The notes beneath the pieces are model-generated. The model did no database searches. It had not been told where the DNA came from and saw only the letters and a program-made list of their open reading frames with translations. DNA of 17,742 bases from an uncultured Actinomycetes bacterium (GTDB taxonomy: Bacteria > Actinomycetota > Thermoleophilia > Solirubrobacterales > Thermoleophilaceae), in contig CAMLNW010000022.1 of the NCBI GenBank assembly GCA_946481495.1, positions 1 through 17,742 on the forward strand, given 5' to 3'. The number at the start of each line of letters is the position of its first letter. The stretch's first letter is position 1. Positions 7,863 through 14,528 of this stretch are shown in pieces. The translations under genes and the position numbers were made by a program.

Positions 7863-9823
7863 GCCGACTCCAGTTCCAACGTTACGCCGCTCGCGTCGGC
7901 CGTTCCAGACCAGCCGGGTGGGACGACGAGCGTGGAGCCGGGCAGCTCGACGATCGCCGGTCCCGCGATCCCGCCGCTGCCCGCTCCGAGCACGACGGCC
8001 TCGTGCCACTCGTTGCCGAAGCGCGCGCGGCGTGTGCCGCGGTGCTCTGCCGGGTCGGCTGTCGCGGCAGGAGTCTCAGTGCCCGGCAGCGCGGCGACGA
8101 CGCGGACAGTCACCAGCTCCAGCTCGGCGCTGGCATCGGCATATCCGTAGCGCTCGGTGTGAGCCTTGTCGAAGGCGCCGCGCAGCTTGTCAGGCTCGGG
8201 GGTGAGGCCGGCTTCGACCGGCAGCTCGAAGGCCTGGCCGGCGTAGCGCAGCTCGTAGGTCGCCCGCAGCTCGGCCTCGGGAGCGCCGAGCTCGGCGCGG
8301 CCGCGCGCGCCGAGGCGCTCGACGGTCGCGGCGATCGCCTCCCGGGTCAGGCCATCGCCGGTCAACAGCACCGACTCCACGAGGTCGCGCCGGCGCTCGG
8401 ATACCGCCAGCCCGAGTGCCGACAGGACTCCCGACGCGGCGGGAGCGAGGAGGCGCCGGATTCCAAGCTCGCCGGCGATCGCCGCGGCGTGCAGCGGGCC
8501 GGCGCCGCCGAACGCGATAAGGGTCAGCCCGCGGGGGTCGATGCCGCGCTCGACGGTTACGACCCGCGCCGCCTGCGCCATCTCGACGGCCGCGACGCGC
8601 AGCGTTCCAGCGACTGCCTCCTCGACCGAGATGCCGAGCTCGCCGGCGAGCCGGCCGAGCGCGGCTTCGGCGGCGGCCCGGTCGAGCTCGATGCCGCCGG
8701 CCAGCGGCGAGTCGGCGGCAAGATGACCGGCCAGCAGGCTGGCGTCAGTGACCGTCGGGTCGGTACCGCCATGGCCGTAGCAGGCAGGTCCTGGGCGAGC
8801 GCCCGCTGAGCGTGGGCCGACGCGCAGCGCTCCGCCCTCGTCGCGCCACGCTAGGCTGCCGCCGCCGGCGCCGACGGTGTGGATGTCGACCATCGGCAGC
8901 GCTAGCGAGCGGCCGACGATCTCGCGCCCGCTGGTCACCGCGACGCGCCCGTCGAGCACCAGCGACACGTCGCACGAGGTGCCGCCCATGTCGAGCGCGA
9001 CCGCGCCCTCGGCGCCGGCCTCGCGCGCGGCGGCGGCAGCGGCGACGGCGCCGCCGGCGGGACCGGACAGCACCGTCCACGAGCCGTGGCGGGCGGCCGT
9101 CGCGGCGTCGACGACGCCTCCGCTCGACAGCATGATCTCGGGGCTCGGCAGGCCGGCGTCCGCGGCGCGAGCGGTGAGCTGGTCGAGGTAGCGGCCGAGC
9201 AGTGGCGAGACGGTCGCATCGACGATCGTCGTGACGCAGCGCTCGTACTCGCGGAAGACTGCTGCCGTGCCATGCGAGGTGGAGACGTGGACACCGTCGA
9301 GCAGGTCGGTCACGGCCGCCTCGATTTCGCGCTCGTGCTCGGGATGGCGGAACCCCCACAGCAGGCAGACGGCGACCGCCTCGACGTCGTCGGGCAGCGC
9401 CGCAAGCCGCCGGCGCAACTCGTCGCAGTCGAGCGCGCGCAGAACCCCGTCCGGCGTGCAGCGCTCCGGCGCGGCGACCAGCAGCTCGTCGGGAACGATC
9501 GGCGCCGGGTTGGCCGCGCAGAGTCGGTAGAGCTCGGGCCGTGCCTGGCGGCCGAGCCGCTCGACGTCGGTGAAGCCCTCGGTCGCAATCAGCGCGGTGC
9601 GGGCGGTGCGGCCCTCGAGCAGCGCGTTGGTCCCGACGGTCATCCCATGGACGAGCCGCTCGACGGCGGCGGGCTTCCTGTCGCCCAGCGCCTGCTCGAT
9701 CGCGGCCATCACGCCGAGTGACTGATCGTCCGGCGTGGTCGGCGCCTTGCCGGTGCGGACGCCGCCGGCTTCGATCGCCACGGCGTCGGTGAAGGTGCCG
9801 CCGACGTCAACGCCCAGGATCAC
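7859..9823 (-). CDS. hyuA: Hydantoinase/oxoprolinase subunit A (HyuA family)
   Basis: This 654-residue A subunit carries the ATP-binding half of the hydantoinase/oxoprolinase pair. The N-terminus MILGVDVGGTFTDAVAIE has the actin/ASKHA-type phosphate loop (DVGGTFTD, residues 6-13). It is followed by HGMTVGTNALLEGRTARTAL, then GFTDVERLGRQARPELYRL. The second phosphate motif is ALDMGGTSCDVSLV, and later come GGAGPLHAAAIAGELGI and APAASGVLSALGLAVS. All are standard for HyuA. The start is GTG 9823, the only start that keeps the first strand of the fold; no good SD lies at normal distance (GGAG is about 18 nt upstream). It is the first gene of a two-gene unit, its TGA overlapping the hyuB GTG by four bases, which suggests translational coupling and equal amounts of both subunits. 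Substrate is not readable from sequence. Confidence 0.94.
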   Translation of the reverse strand: MILGVDVGGTFTDAVAIEAGGVRTGKAPTTPDDQSLGVMAAIEQALGDRKPAAVERLVHGMTVGTNALLEGRTARTALIATEGFTDVERLGRQARPELYRLCAANPAPIVPDELLVAAPERCTPDGVLRALDCDELRRRLAALPDDVEAVAVCLLWGFRHPEHEREIEAAVTDLLDGVHVSTSHGTAAVFREYERCVTTIVDATVSPLLGRYLDQLTARAADAGLPSPEIMLSSGGVVDAATAARHGSWTVLSGPAGGAVAAAAAAREAGAEGAVALDMGGTSCDVSLVLDGRVAVTSGREIVGRSLALPMVDIHTVGAGGGSLAWRDEGGALRVGPRSAGARPGPACYGHGGTDPTVTDASLLAGHLAADSPLAGGIELDRAAAEAALGRLAGELGISVEEAVAGTLRVAAVEMAQAARVVTVERGIDPRGLTLIAFGGAGPLHAAAIAGELGIRRLLAPAASGVLSALGLAVSERRRDLVESVLLTGDGLTREAIAATVERLGARGRAELGAPEAELRATYELRYAGQAFELPVEAGLTPEPDKLRGAFDKAHTERYGYADASAELELVTVRVVAALPGTETPAATADPAEHRGTRRARFGNEWHEAVVLGAGSGGIAGPAIVELPGSTLVVPPGWSGTADASGVTLELESA

Positions 9824-9844
9824 GCCGGCAACGCTATCTCCGGA

Positions 9845-9868
9845 CGCCCCGAGCGGATGCCCGGGGCG
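9845..9868 (-). terminator. GC hairpin between the 142-aa gene and hyuA
   Basis: CGCCCCG (9845-9851) and CGGGGCG (9862-9868) form a 7-bp perfect stem with a 10-nt loop in the 69-nt gap after the stop of the 142-residue gene. No T-run follows on the - strand (TCCGGAGATAGCG). It may be a terminator of the kind seen in high-GC genomes, or a structure in the hyuA leader. Confidence 0.35.
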
Positions 9869-9892
9869 CGGTGCGAGCCCTTCGGGGCGGGG

Positions 9893-10321
9893 TTACGCGG
9901 CGACGAGCTCCTCGCGCGTCTCGTTGTCGAGGTGCTTGTGCGAGGGGCAGTACTTGCTTCCCGGCAGCGGAACGCGCTGGCAGGAGGTTCCCTTGCGGGT
10001 AGTCGCGTGGCAGCAGAGCGGGCTGCCGTCGAACGTCACGCCGTCACGCGCCTGCTCGTCGACGTAGGCGACGGCCTCGAGCATGTGCTGCTCGATGGTG
10101 CGGTAGACGCGCAGCTGGCTGGTGATCGGGAACAGGCTTCGAACGTCGTTGAACAGAGTCTTGACCGGATGGGCGAAGTAGTGCCGATCGGTCGCGAGCC
10201 GCTCCATCGCGGACTCGCACTCGCTGAGCAGTCGCGCCTGTGCGACGGCCCGGCCACCGGAGGGCTGAGGGGTGACGTCCATCGCCAACTCCCTGTAGAT
10301 CGCCCGGCTGAATTGGTACAT
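9893..10321 (-). CDS. Unrecognised 142-residue protein with C-terminal Cys/His (zinc-like) module
   Basis: I do not recognise this as a named family. The first about 95 residues look helical and soluble (AQARLLSECESAMERLATD, then HPVKTLFNDVRSLFPIT and RTIEQHMLEAVAYVDEQARD), with no signal peptide or membrane segment. Residues 103-128 hold C-C-HATTRKGTS-C-x10-C-PS-H: Cys103/104, Cys114, Cys125 and His128 fit a single small zinc site. The spacing resembles short Cys-rich modules (CxATTxxGxxC...YCxxH) found at the ends of many otherwise unrelated bacterial and phage proteins. The start is firm: ATG 10321 with GGAGG 5 nt upstream. The gene stands alone between the nadB unit terminator and hyuA. 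Role unknown; nucleic-acid or protein binding by the zinc module is only a guess. Confidence 0.8.
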   Translation of the reverse strand: MYQFSRAIYRELAMDVTPQPSGGRAVAQARLLSECESAMERLATDRHYFAHPVKTLFNDVRSLFPITSQLRVYRTIEQHMLEAVAYVDEQARDGVTFDGSPLCCHATTRKGTSCQRVPLPGSKYCPSHKHLDNETREELVAA

Positions 10322-10326
10322 ACAGG

Positions 10327-10331
10327 CCTCC
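10327..10331 (-). promoter_or_regulatory. Strong Shine-Dalgarno (GGAGG) of the 142-aa gene
   Basis: On the - strand AGGGAGGCCTGTATG places GGAGG five bases before ATG 10321. It is one of the few textbook ribosome sites in the window and fixes the start. Further upstream, TCTAAT (- strand, 10382-10377) resembles a -10 box, but I find no matching -35. Confidence 0.7.
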
Positions 10332-10420
10332 CTGCTGCTTGGGCGACGTCACCGCCGCCGTTCTCCCACGCCGTCGATTAGAACAGCGACTCATGTACTG
10401 GAAACGAATCCAAAGTTAAA

Positions 10421-10439
10421 TTCGGGTTAACGGCCCGAA
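10421..10439 (-). terminator. Intrinsic terminator after the nadB-flavin reductase unit
   Basis: On the - strand TTCGGG-CCGTTAA-CCCGAA, extendable by a G-U and an A-U pair, is followed by TTTAACTTT. It lies 15 nt past the flavin-reductase stop. The stem plus T-rich tail is the best terminator candidate in the window. The gap 10322-10453 (132 nt) is otherwise AT-richer and should also hold the promoter of the 142-aa gene. Confidence 0.55.
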
Positions 10440-10453
10440 CTCCGCCTCTTGGC

Positions 10454-10939
10454 TCAATGGCGGTGAGGATGCAGCAGCCAGTCCATCCGCCGTCTGGCAT
10501 AGAGCAGCGGCTCGGCGTGCTCATGCCGTCCGGCCTCGATGTCGCCGATCAGGATCGTGTGGTCGTAGCGCGACAGGCTCTCGACGCGACGGCAGCGCAA
10601 GTAGGCGAGCGCCCCGGCGAGCTCGGGCACGTCGTCGTCCCAGCGCCAGTCGAGGCCGGCGAACTTGTCTTCGCCGCGGCCGGCGAAGACGCGTGCGACA
10701 GGCTCCTCGCCGGCATGCAGGATGTGGACGCCGAAGTGCTCGGCGTTCGTCAGCGCGTCATGGCAGCGCGAGTCGTGCGCGACCGAGACGAGCAGCGACG
10801 GTGGGTTCGCGCTGTAGGAGGAGACCGAGGTCGCGGCGAGTCCGCACGGCTGACCTTCCGCGCGGCGCGCCGTGATCACCGAGACGCCTGACGCCAGCGA
10901 GGCCATCGCCTCCTGGAACAGCTCGTCGACGCCGGTCAC
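10454..10939 (-). CDS. Flavin reductase domain protein (FMN-binding split barrel)
   Basis: This 161-residue protein has the flavin-reductase-like (HpaC/DIM6-NTAB type) split-barrel pattern: FQEAMASLASGVSVITARR, PCGLAATSVSSYSANPPSLLVSV (the flavin-contacting CGLAATS...S-x-PP-LL-V block), HFGVHIL, and near the end YDHTILIGDIEAG. Such proteins reduce FMN or FAD with NAD(P)H for a partner monooxygenase, or bind flavin themselves. I chose GTG 10939, which overlaps the nadB stop as GTGA and gives the usual family length; the longer open frame upstream lies inside nadB. No flavin-dependent monooxygenase is nearby. Its only tightly linked partner is nadB, itself an FAD enzyme. A terminator-like hairpin follows. 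Family call is good; partner and physiological role are unknown. Confidence 0.86.
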   Translation of the reverse strand: MTGVDELFQEAMASLASGVSVITARRAEGQPCGLAATSVSSYSANPPSLLVSVAHDSRCHDALTNAEHFGVHILHAGEEPVARVFAGRGEDKFAGLDWRWDDDVPELAGALAYLRCRRVESLSRYDHTILIGDIEAGRHEHAEPLLYARRRMDWLLHPHRH

Positions 10940-12405
10940 TCCCAGCGCTCCAGGGTTGCGTCGCCGCGGGCGTCGACGATCGTGTGGGTGTGGTCGAGGG
11001 TGGGGTCGACGTTTGGGCAGTCGCTGCGCTGATGCGCTCCCCGGCTCTCCTCGCGGGCCAGGCAGGCAGCTGCGATCAGGCGCGCGACGGGGAACGGGTC
11101 GTCGAGCAGCGGACGTAGGCCCTCGGCGTCGCGGCGGAGTCCGGCATGACGCCAGAGCGCGGAGCGCGTTGCCGCCGAAGGCGGGTCCGGCAGCGTCGCT
11201 GCGTGAGCTCCGACGCTCGCGGCGGCCGGGGGCTCCGCGGTCGCCGCGAGTGCGGCGCGGCGGCCCATGACGAAGCACTCGGCGAGTGAGTTCGAGGCCA
11301 GCCGGTTCGCTCCGTGCAGCCCGGTGCAGGCGCACTCGCCGACCGCGTAGAGGCTCGGCAGCGACGCCCCGCCGTCGACGTCGGTCGCGACGCCGCCCAT
11401 CGTGTAGTGGGCGGCCGGCGCGACCGGAACCGTGTCGCGTCGCGGGTCGATCGCGTTGCGCTCGAGCACCTCGGCGATGTTCGGGAAGCGGCCCATGTCG
11501 ACCGGGCTGAGGTCGAGCGCCACCGACCGGGCGCCGCCGCGCCGCAGCTCGGACTCGATTGCCAGCGCGACCTCGTCGCGCGGCGCGAGCTCGTCGACGA
11601 AGCGGTTGCCGGCGCCGTCGAGCAGCTTCGCGCCCTCGCCACGGACGGCCTCGGTGACGAGGAAGCCGTCGTCGTCGCCGTCGGCGACCAGCCCCGTCGG
11701 ATGGAACTGCATGAACTCGAGGTCGGCGAGATCGGCTCCGGCGGCGTGGGCGAGCGCGAGCCCGACGCCGACCGATCCCGGCGGATTGGTCGTCCGCTCC
11801 CAGAGCGCCGCGGCCCCGCCCGTCGCGAGCACGGTCGCACGGGCGAGGATCTCCGCGTGGTCGTCGCCGCGGCGGGTGCGCAGCCCGACGCAGCGGCCGT
11901 CGGCGACCAGCAACGCGTCGGCCGTCGTGCCCTCGAACACGTCGATGCGCTCGTGCGTCGCGGCGAGCGCGGCTAGCTGGCGCGTGATCCGCCGCCCGGT
12001 CGCGCTGCCGCCCGCATGGACGATCCGTCGCGCCGAATGGCCGCCCTCGAGACCGAGCGCCAGCGCGCCATGGCGGTCGGCGTCGAAGCGGACCCCGAGC
12101 CGTTGTAGCTCGTGGACGCGCGCCGGCGACTCCTCGCAGAGCACCCGCACCGCGCTCTCGCGCGCGACGCCACGGCCGGCGGCGAGCGTGTCCGCGACAT
12201 GGCGGTCGGGCGAGTCGTCCGCCGCGAGCGCCGCCGCGATCCCACCCTGAGCCCAGAAGCTCGCCGACCCGTCGAGCGGCGTGCGCGAGACGAGCGTCAC
12301 CCGCGCGCCCTCGCGCGCGGCGGTCAGCGCGCAGAAGAGGCCGGCGGCGCCGGCTCCGATCACTGCCACGTCCGTCCGGAGCGCTGTAGCGGTCGTTGAG
12401 TGCAC
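10936..12405 (-). CDS. nadB: L-aspartate oxidase
   Basis: NadB oxidises L-aspartate to iminoaspartate with FAD, the first step of de novo NAD synthesis, in the cytoplasm. With the GTG at 12405 the protein is 489 aa, somewhat shorter than the 540-aa E. coli enzyme. Seen: dinucleotide fold GAGAAG (Gly17, Gly19, Gly22), SFWAQGGIAAAL, HAGGSATGRRI, MQFHPTG (His235), VRGEGAKLL (Arg255), PAAHYTMGGVATD (His333) and GLHGANRLASNSLAE (Arg368). The His235/Arg255/His333/Arg368 set corresponds to the substrate-binding residues of E. coli NadB and separates it from most fumarate reductase/succinate dehydrogenase subunits. There is no SD before GTG 12405, and GTG 12453 is an alternative. NadA and NadC genes, often adjacent, are absent. 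Instead nadB is coupled by GTGA to a flavin reductase and faces a deacetylase-like gene. Confidence 0.93.
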   Translation of the reverse strand: MHSTTATALRTDVAVIGAGAAGLFCALTAAREGARVTLVSRTPLDGSASFWAQGGIAAALAADDSPDRHVADTLAAGRGVARESAVRVLCEESPARVHELQRLGVRFDADRHGALALGLEGGHSARRIVHAGGSATGRRITRQLAALAATHERIDVFEGTTADALLVADGRCVGLRTRRGDDHAEILARATVLATGGAAALWERTTNPPGSVGVGLALAHAAGADLADLEFMQFHPTGLVADGDDDGFLVTEAVRGEGAKLLDGAGNRFVDELAPRDEVALAIESELRRGGARSVALDLSPVDMGRFPNIAEVLERNAIDPRRDTVPVAPAAHYTMGGVATDVDGGASLPSLYAVGECACTGLHGANRLASNSLAECFVMGRRAALAATAEPPAAASVGAHAATLPDPPSAATRSALWRHAGLRRDAEGLRPLLDDPFPVARLIAAACLAREESRGAHQRSDCPNVDPTLDHTHTIVDARGDATLERWE

Positions 12406-12429
12406 GGACGCGGGTACGGTAACGGGAAC

Positions 12430-13356
12430 GTGGCGCCGCTCTATCTCCGTCACCCGTCGTCGCTCGATCACGACACCGGAATGCACCCGGAGCGGGCCGA
12501 TCGCATCCGTGCGGTGGAGGGCGCGCTGGCGGCGCGCGACTGGCTCGGCTGGGAGGTTCGCGAGGCGCCGGCGGCGACCGAGGAGCAGCTGCTGCGCGTT
12601 CATCCGCGGGAGCACGTCGAGCGGATCCGCGCGGCGTGTGCGCACAGCCAGGCGCTCGACCTCGACACACCCGTCGTCCCGGCGTCGTGGGACGCCGCGC
12701 TGCATGCTGCCGGGGGCGCGTGCGCGCTCGTGGACGCGCTGCTCGGCGGCGAGGCGCCGACCGCCTTCGCCGCTTTGCGTCCGCCGGGCCACCACGCCGA
12801 GCCGGACCGCGCGATGGGCTTCTGCCTCTTCTCCAACGTCGCGATCGCGGCTCGTCAGGCGCTTGCCGTCCACGGCGTGGAGCGCGTCCTGATCCTCGAC
12901 TGGGACGTCCATCACGGCAATGGGACCCAGGTGGCCTTCTACGACAGCGACGAGGTGCTGTTCGTCAGCTTGCACCGCTGGCCTTTCTATCCGGGGACCG
13001 GCAGCGCTGACGAGAACGGCAGCGGGGTGGGGGAGGGGTTCACTATGAACCTGCCGCAGGCGGCGGGCTCGGGCGCCGCGGAGTGGCTGGCGGCGATCGA
13101 CGAGCAGGCGCTGCCGGCGGCTCTGAGTTATCGCCCCGACCTGATCCTGGTCTCGGCGGGCTTTGACGCCCACCGCGACGATCCGCTCGGCGGCTGCATG
13201 CTCGACACCGAGACGTACGGGCAGATGGCATCGCGAGTCGCTGAGCTGGCGACCGAGCTGGGCGTGCCGGCCGGCGCCGTGCTCGAGGGCGGCTACGACT
13301 TGGATGCGCTCGTGAGCTCGGTGGTGGCGACGATGGAGGAGCTGGCAGCTTCCTGA
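12430..13356 (+). CDS. Histone deacetylase/acetylpolyamine amidohydrolase family protein
   Basis: This is a 308-residue zinc amidohydrolase of the arginase/deacetylase fold, expected to remove acetyl (or similar acyl) groups from lysine, polyamines or small amides in the cytoplasm. Seen: HPSSLDHDTGMHPERADRI at the N-terminus, RPPGHHAEPDRAMGFC with catalytic His121-His122, LDWDVHHGNGTQ with zinc ligands Asp159 and His161, SAGFDAHRDDPLGG with zinc ligand Asp246, and EGGYDLDAL with the transition-state Tyr289. All catalytic residues are present, so it should be active. I prefer GTG 12430, which matches the usual start just before the LYLRHPSS-type strand. GTG 12400 would add ten residues and meet the nadB start in one palindrome. 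No SD is clear for either. The substrate (AcuC-like acetyl-lysine versus acetylpolyamine) cannot be decided. Confidence 0.92.
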   Translation: MAPLYLRHPSSLDHDTGMHPERADRIRAVEGALAARDWLGWEVREAPAATEEQLLRVHPREHVERIRAACAHSQALDLDTPVVPASWDAALHAAGGACALVDALLGGEAPTAFAALRPPGHHAEPDRAMGFCLFSNVAIAARQALAVHGVERVLILDWDVHHGNGTQVAFYDSDEVLFVSLHRWPFYPGTGSADENGSGVGEGFTMNLPQAAGSGAAEWLAAIDEQALPAALSYRPDLILVSAGFDAHRDDPLGGCMLDTETYGQMASRVAELATELGVPAGAVLEGGYDLDALVSSVVATMEELAAS

Positions 13357-13447
13357 GCCCGCATGCCGCTCACCGCTCTGGGGCTGGGTAGGACGACTCG
13401 AACCTGCTTCGCCCGGCAACAGTTGGAGCTTTGTATGAGTTCTGGCC

Positions 13448-13461
13448 CGTAGAAAGCTACG
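13448..13461 (+). terminator. Possible terminator after the deacetylase-like gene
   Basis: CGTAG-AAAG-CTACG is a 5-bp stem with a tetraloop, followed by TCAGATTCTTGT, about 92 nt past the stop at 13356. The T-content after the stem is modest. It sits in the 173-nt gap (13357-13529) between converging genes, which is clearly less GC-rich than its surroundings. Confidence 0.3.
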
Positions 13462-13491
13462 TCAGATTCTTGTCTGCCCTCGCCCGGAGTA

Positions 13492-13536
13492 TCGATGAGT
13501 GATTTGCATCGTCTGGGGTGTAGAAGAACTCATCGA
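13492..13536. repeat. 9-bp inverted repeat at the end of the glycosyltransferase gene
   Basis: TCGATGAGT (13492-13500) and ACTCATCGA (13528-13536) are exact inverted copies around a 27-nt spacer. The right arm includes the glycosyltransferase stop codon (13530-13532). It could be a two-way terminator or operator-like site for the converging genes, but an arm of this length at this spacing is also expected by chance a few times in the window. Confidence 0.3.
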
Positions 13537-14528
13537 GTTTGCTGGAGGGTCTCCGCGACGACGGCCAGGATGCCGTCCCGGCGGATCTGGAGTGGGAAGG
13601 TGGTGAGGATGCGGTCGCGGGCGCGCTGGGCACCTTGAGGTCCGGCTTCGAGGGCCTTGGCGATGCCGGCGGCGACGGCCTCGGGCTCCTGGGAGGGAAT
13701 CAGGACGCCGGCGTCGGCGACGACCTCGGGCATCGCGGTGACGTCGACGACCACCGGGACGCAGCCGGCGAGCATCGCCTCGGCGACGGCGAGGCCGAAA
13801 CCCTCGTGGCGGGAGGGCTGGACGTAGGCGGTGGCGCGCGCGTAGAGGTCGGTCAGATCCTCGTCGGAGAGCCAGCCGGTGAACTCGACGTTGGGCGGGG
13901 CGACCGCGCGGAGCTTGTCGATCGAGTCGTCGAGCCACTTGCCGGCTAGGACGAACTTGACGTCCGGCAACTCGCGGGCGGCCATCACGAACGGGAGCTG
14001 GCCCTTCTGGACGAGCGTGCCGGCGTCGACCGCGCCGACGTTCAGCGCCAGCCGCTCGCGCGGACGGCTCTCGTCGATCGGGCCGAACGGGTCCGGTACG
14101 CCGTGGTGGACGACCGTGACGTCCTCGGGCCGGAAAGGAGTGTTGGCGGCGATCTCCGAGCGGCTGTACTCCGAGTTGGTGACTAGCCGGCCGGCGCGGC
14201 GCATGATCCAGCGGCTCGCCCAGCGGCGGAGGCCGCCCTGCTGGTGGCCGTAGCCGATGTCGGGCATGTTGGCCGTGTCGAAGCCGCCGATGATCTGCAC
14301 CGATGGCTTGCGCAGCAGCCAGGCGAGCGTGATCGGGAAGAAGCTGTGCCAGGAGGCGAACCAGCACAAGACGAGGTCGGCGCGCCAGACGCCGGCGATC
14401 AGGCGCAGCGGGTGCGGCCAGCGGCCCGGCTGGTAGTAGTCCTCGACCGCGTAGCGCTCGGCGAGGATCTCGCGATCGATCGCCACGAAGCTTGCCTTGC
14501 GGCTGTGTACATAGAGGATGCGCTTCAT
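13530..14528 (-). CDS. GT4-family glycosyltransferase
   Basis: This 332-residue GT-B glycosyltransferase transfers a sugar from a nucleotide donor, presumably to a lipid-linked or surface glycan at the inner face of the membrane. Seen: MKRILYVHSRKASFV start, PSVQIIGGFDTANMP, RRAGRLVTNSEYSRSEIA (the usual acceptor-side Asn-Ser-x-x-S), VVHHGVPDPFGP, and the donor-site motif SRHEGFGLAVAEAMLAG with Glu242 and Glu250 forming the EX7E pair of GT4 enzymes. I chose ATG 14528, which overlaps the asparagine synthetase stop as ATGA; an upstream in-frame ATG at 14558 would sit inside that gene. There are no membrane spans beyond a weak hydrophobic stretch near residues 50-75. The tight coupling to an AsnB-like amidotransferase suggests both act in building or decorating one glycan. 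Sugar and acceptor unknown. Confidence 0.9.
   Translation of the reverse strand: MKRILYVHSRKASFVAIDREILAERYAVEDYYQPGRWPHPLRLIAGVWRADLVLCWFASWHSFFPITLAWLLRKPSVQIIGGFDTANMPDIGYGHQQGGLRRWASRWIMRRAGRLVTNSEYSRSEIAANTPFRPEDVTVVHHGVPDPFGPIDESRPRERLALNVGAVDAGTLVQKGQLPFVMAARELPDVKFVLAGKWLDDSIDKLRAVAPPNVEFTGWLSDEDLTDLYARATAYVQPSRHEGFGLAVAEAMLAGCVPVVVDVTAMPEVVADAGVLIPSQEPEAVAAGIAKALEAGPQGAQRARDRILTTFPLQIRRDGILAVVAETLQQTR

Noticed and set aside
8812..9721. Open frames on the + strand opposite hyuA (107 to 268 residues)
   Set aside because: They show no recognisable domain or ribosome site and have the Arg/Ala-rich composition of shadow frames; hyuA motifs are continuous on the other strand.
10454..13419. 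Open frames of 738 and 827 residues that seem to extend the flavin reductase and nadB upstream
   Set aside because: The extra N-terminal parts are low-complexity and antisense or out of frame to real genes. The conserved domains start at 10939 and about 12405, where GTG codons are available.
13376..13460. tRNA-like 3' end on the - strand (GCAGGTTCGAGTCGTCCTACC followed by CAGCCCCA)
   Set aside because: The TTCGAGT loop looks right, but the T-stem pairs at only three of five positions, no matching acceptor 5' half or D-arm lies upstream, and no anticodon arm can be drawn. At most a decayed tRNA piece or chance.
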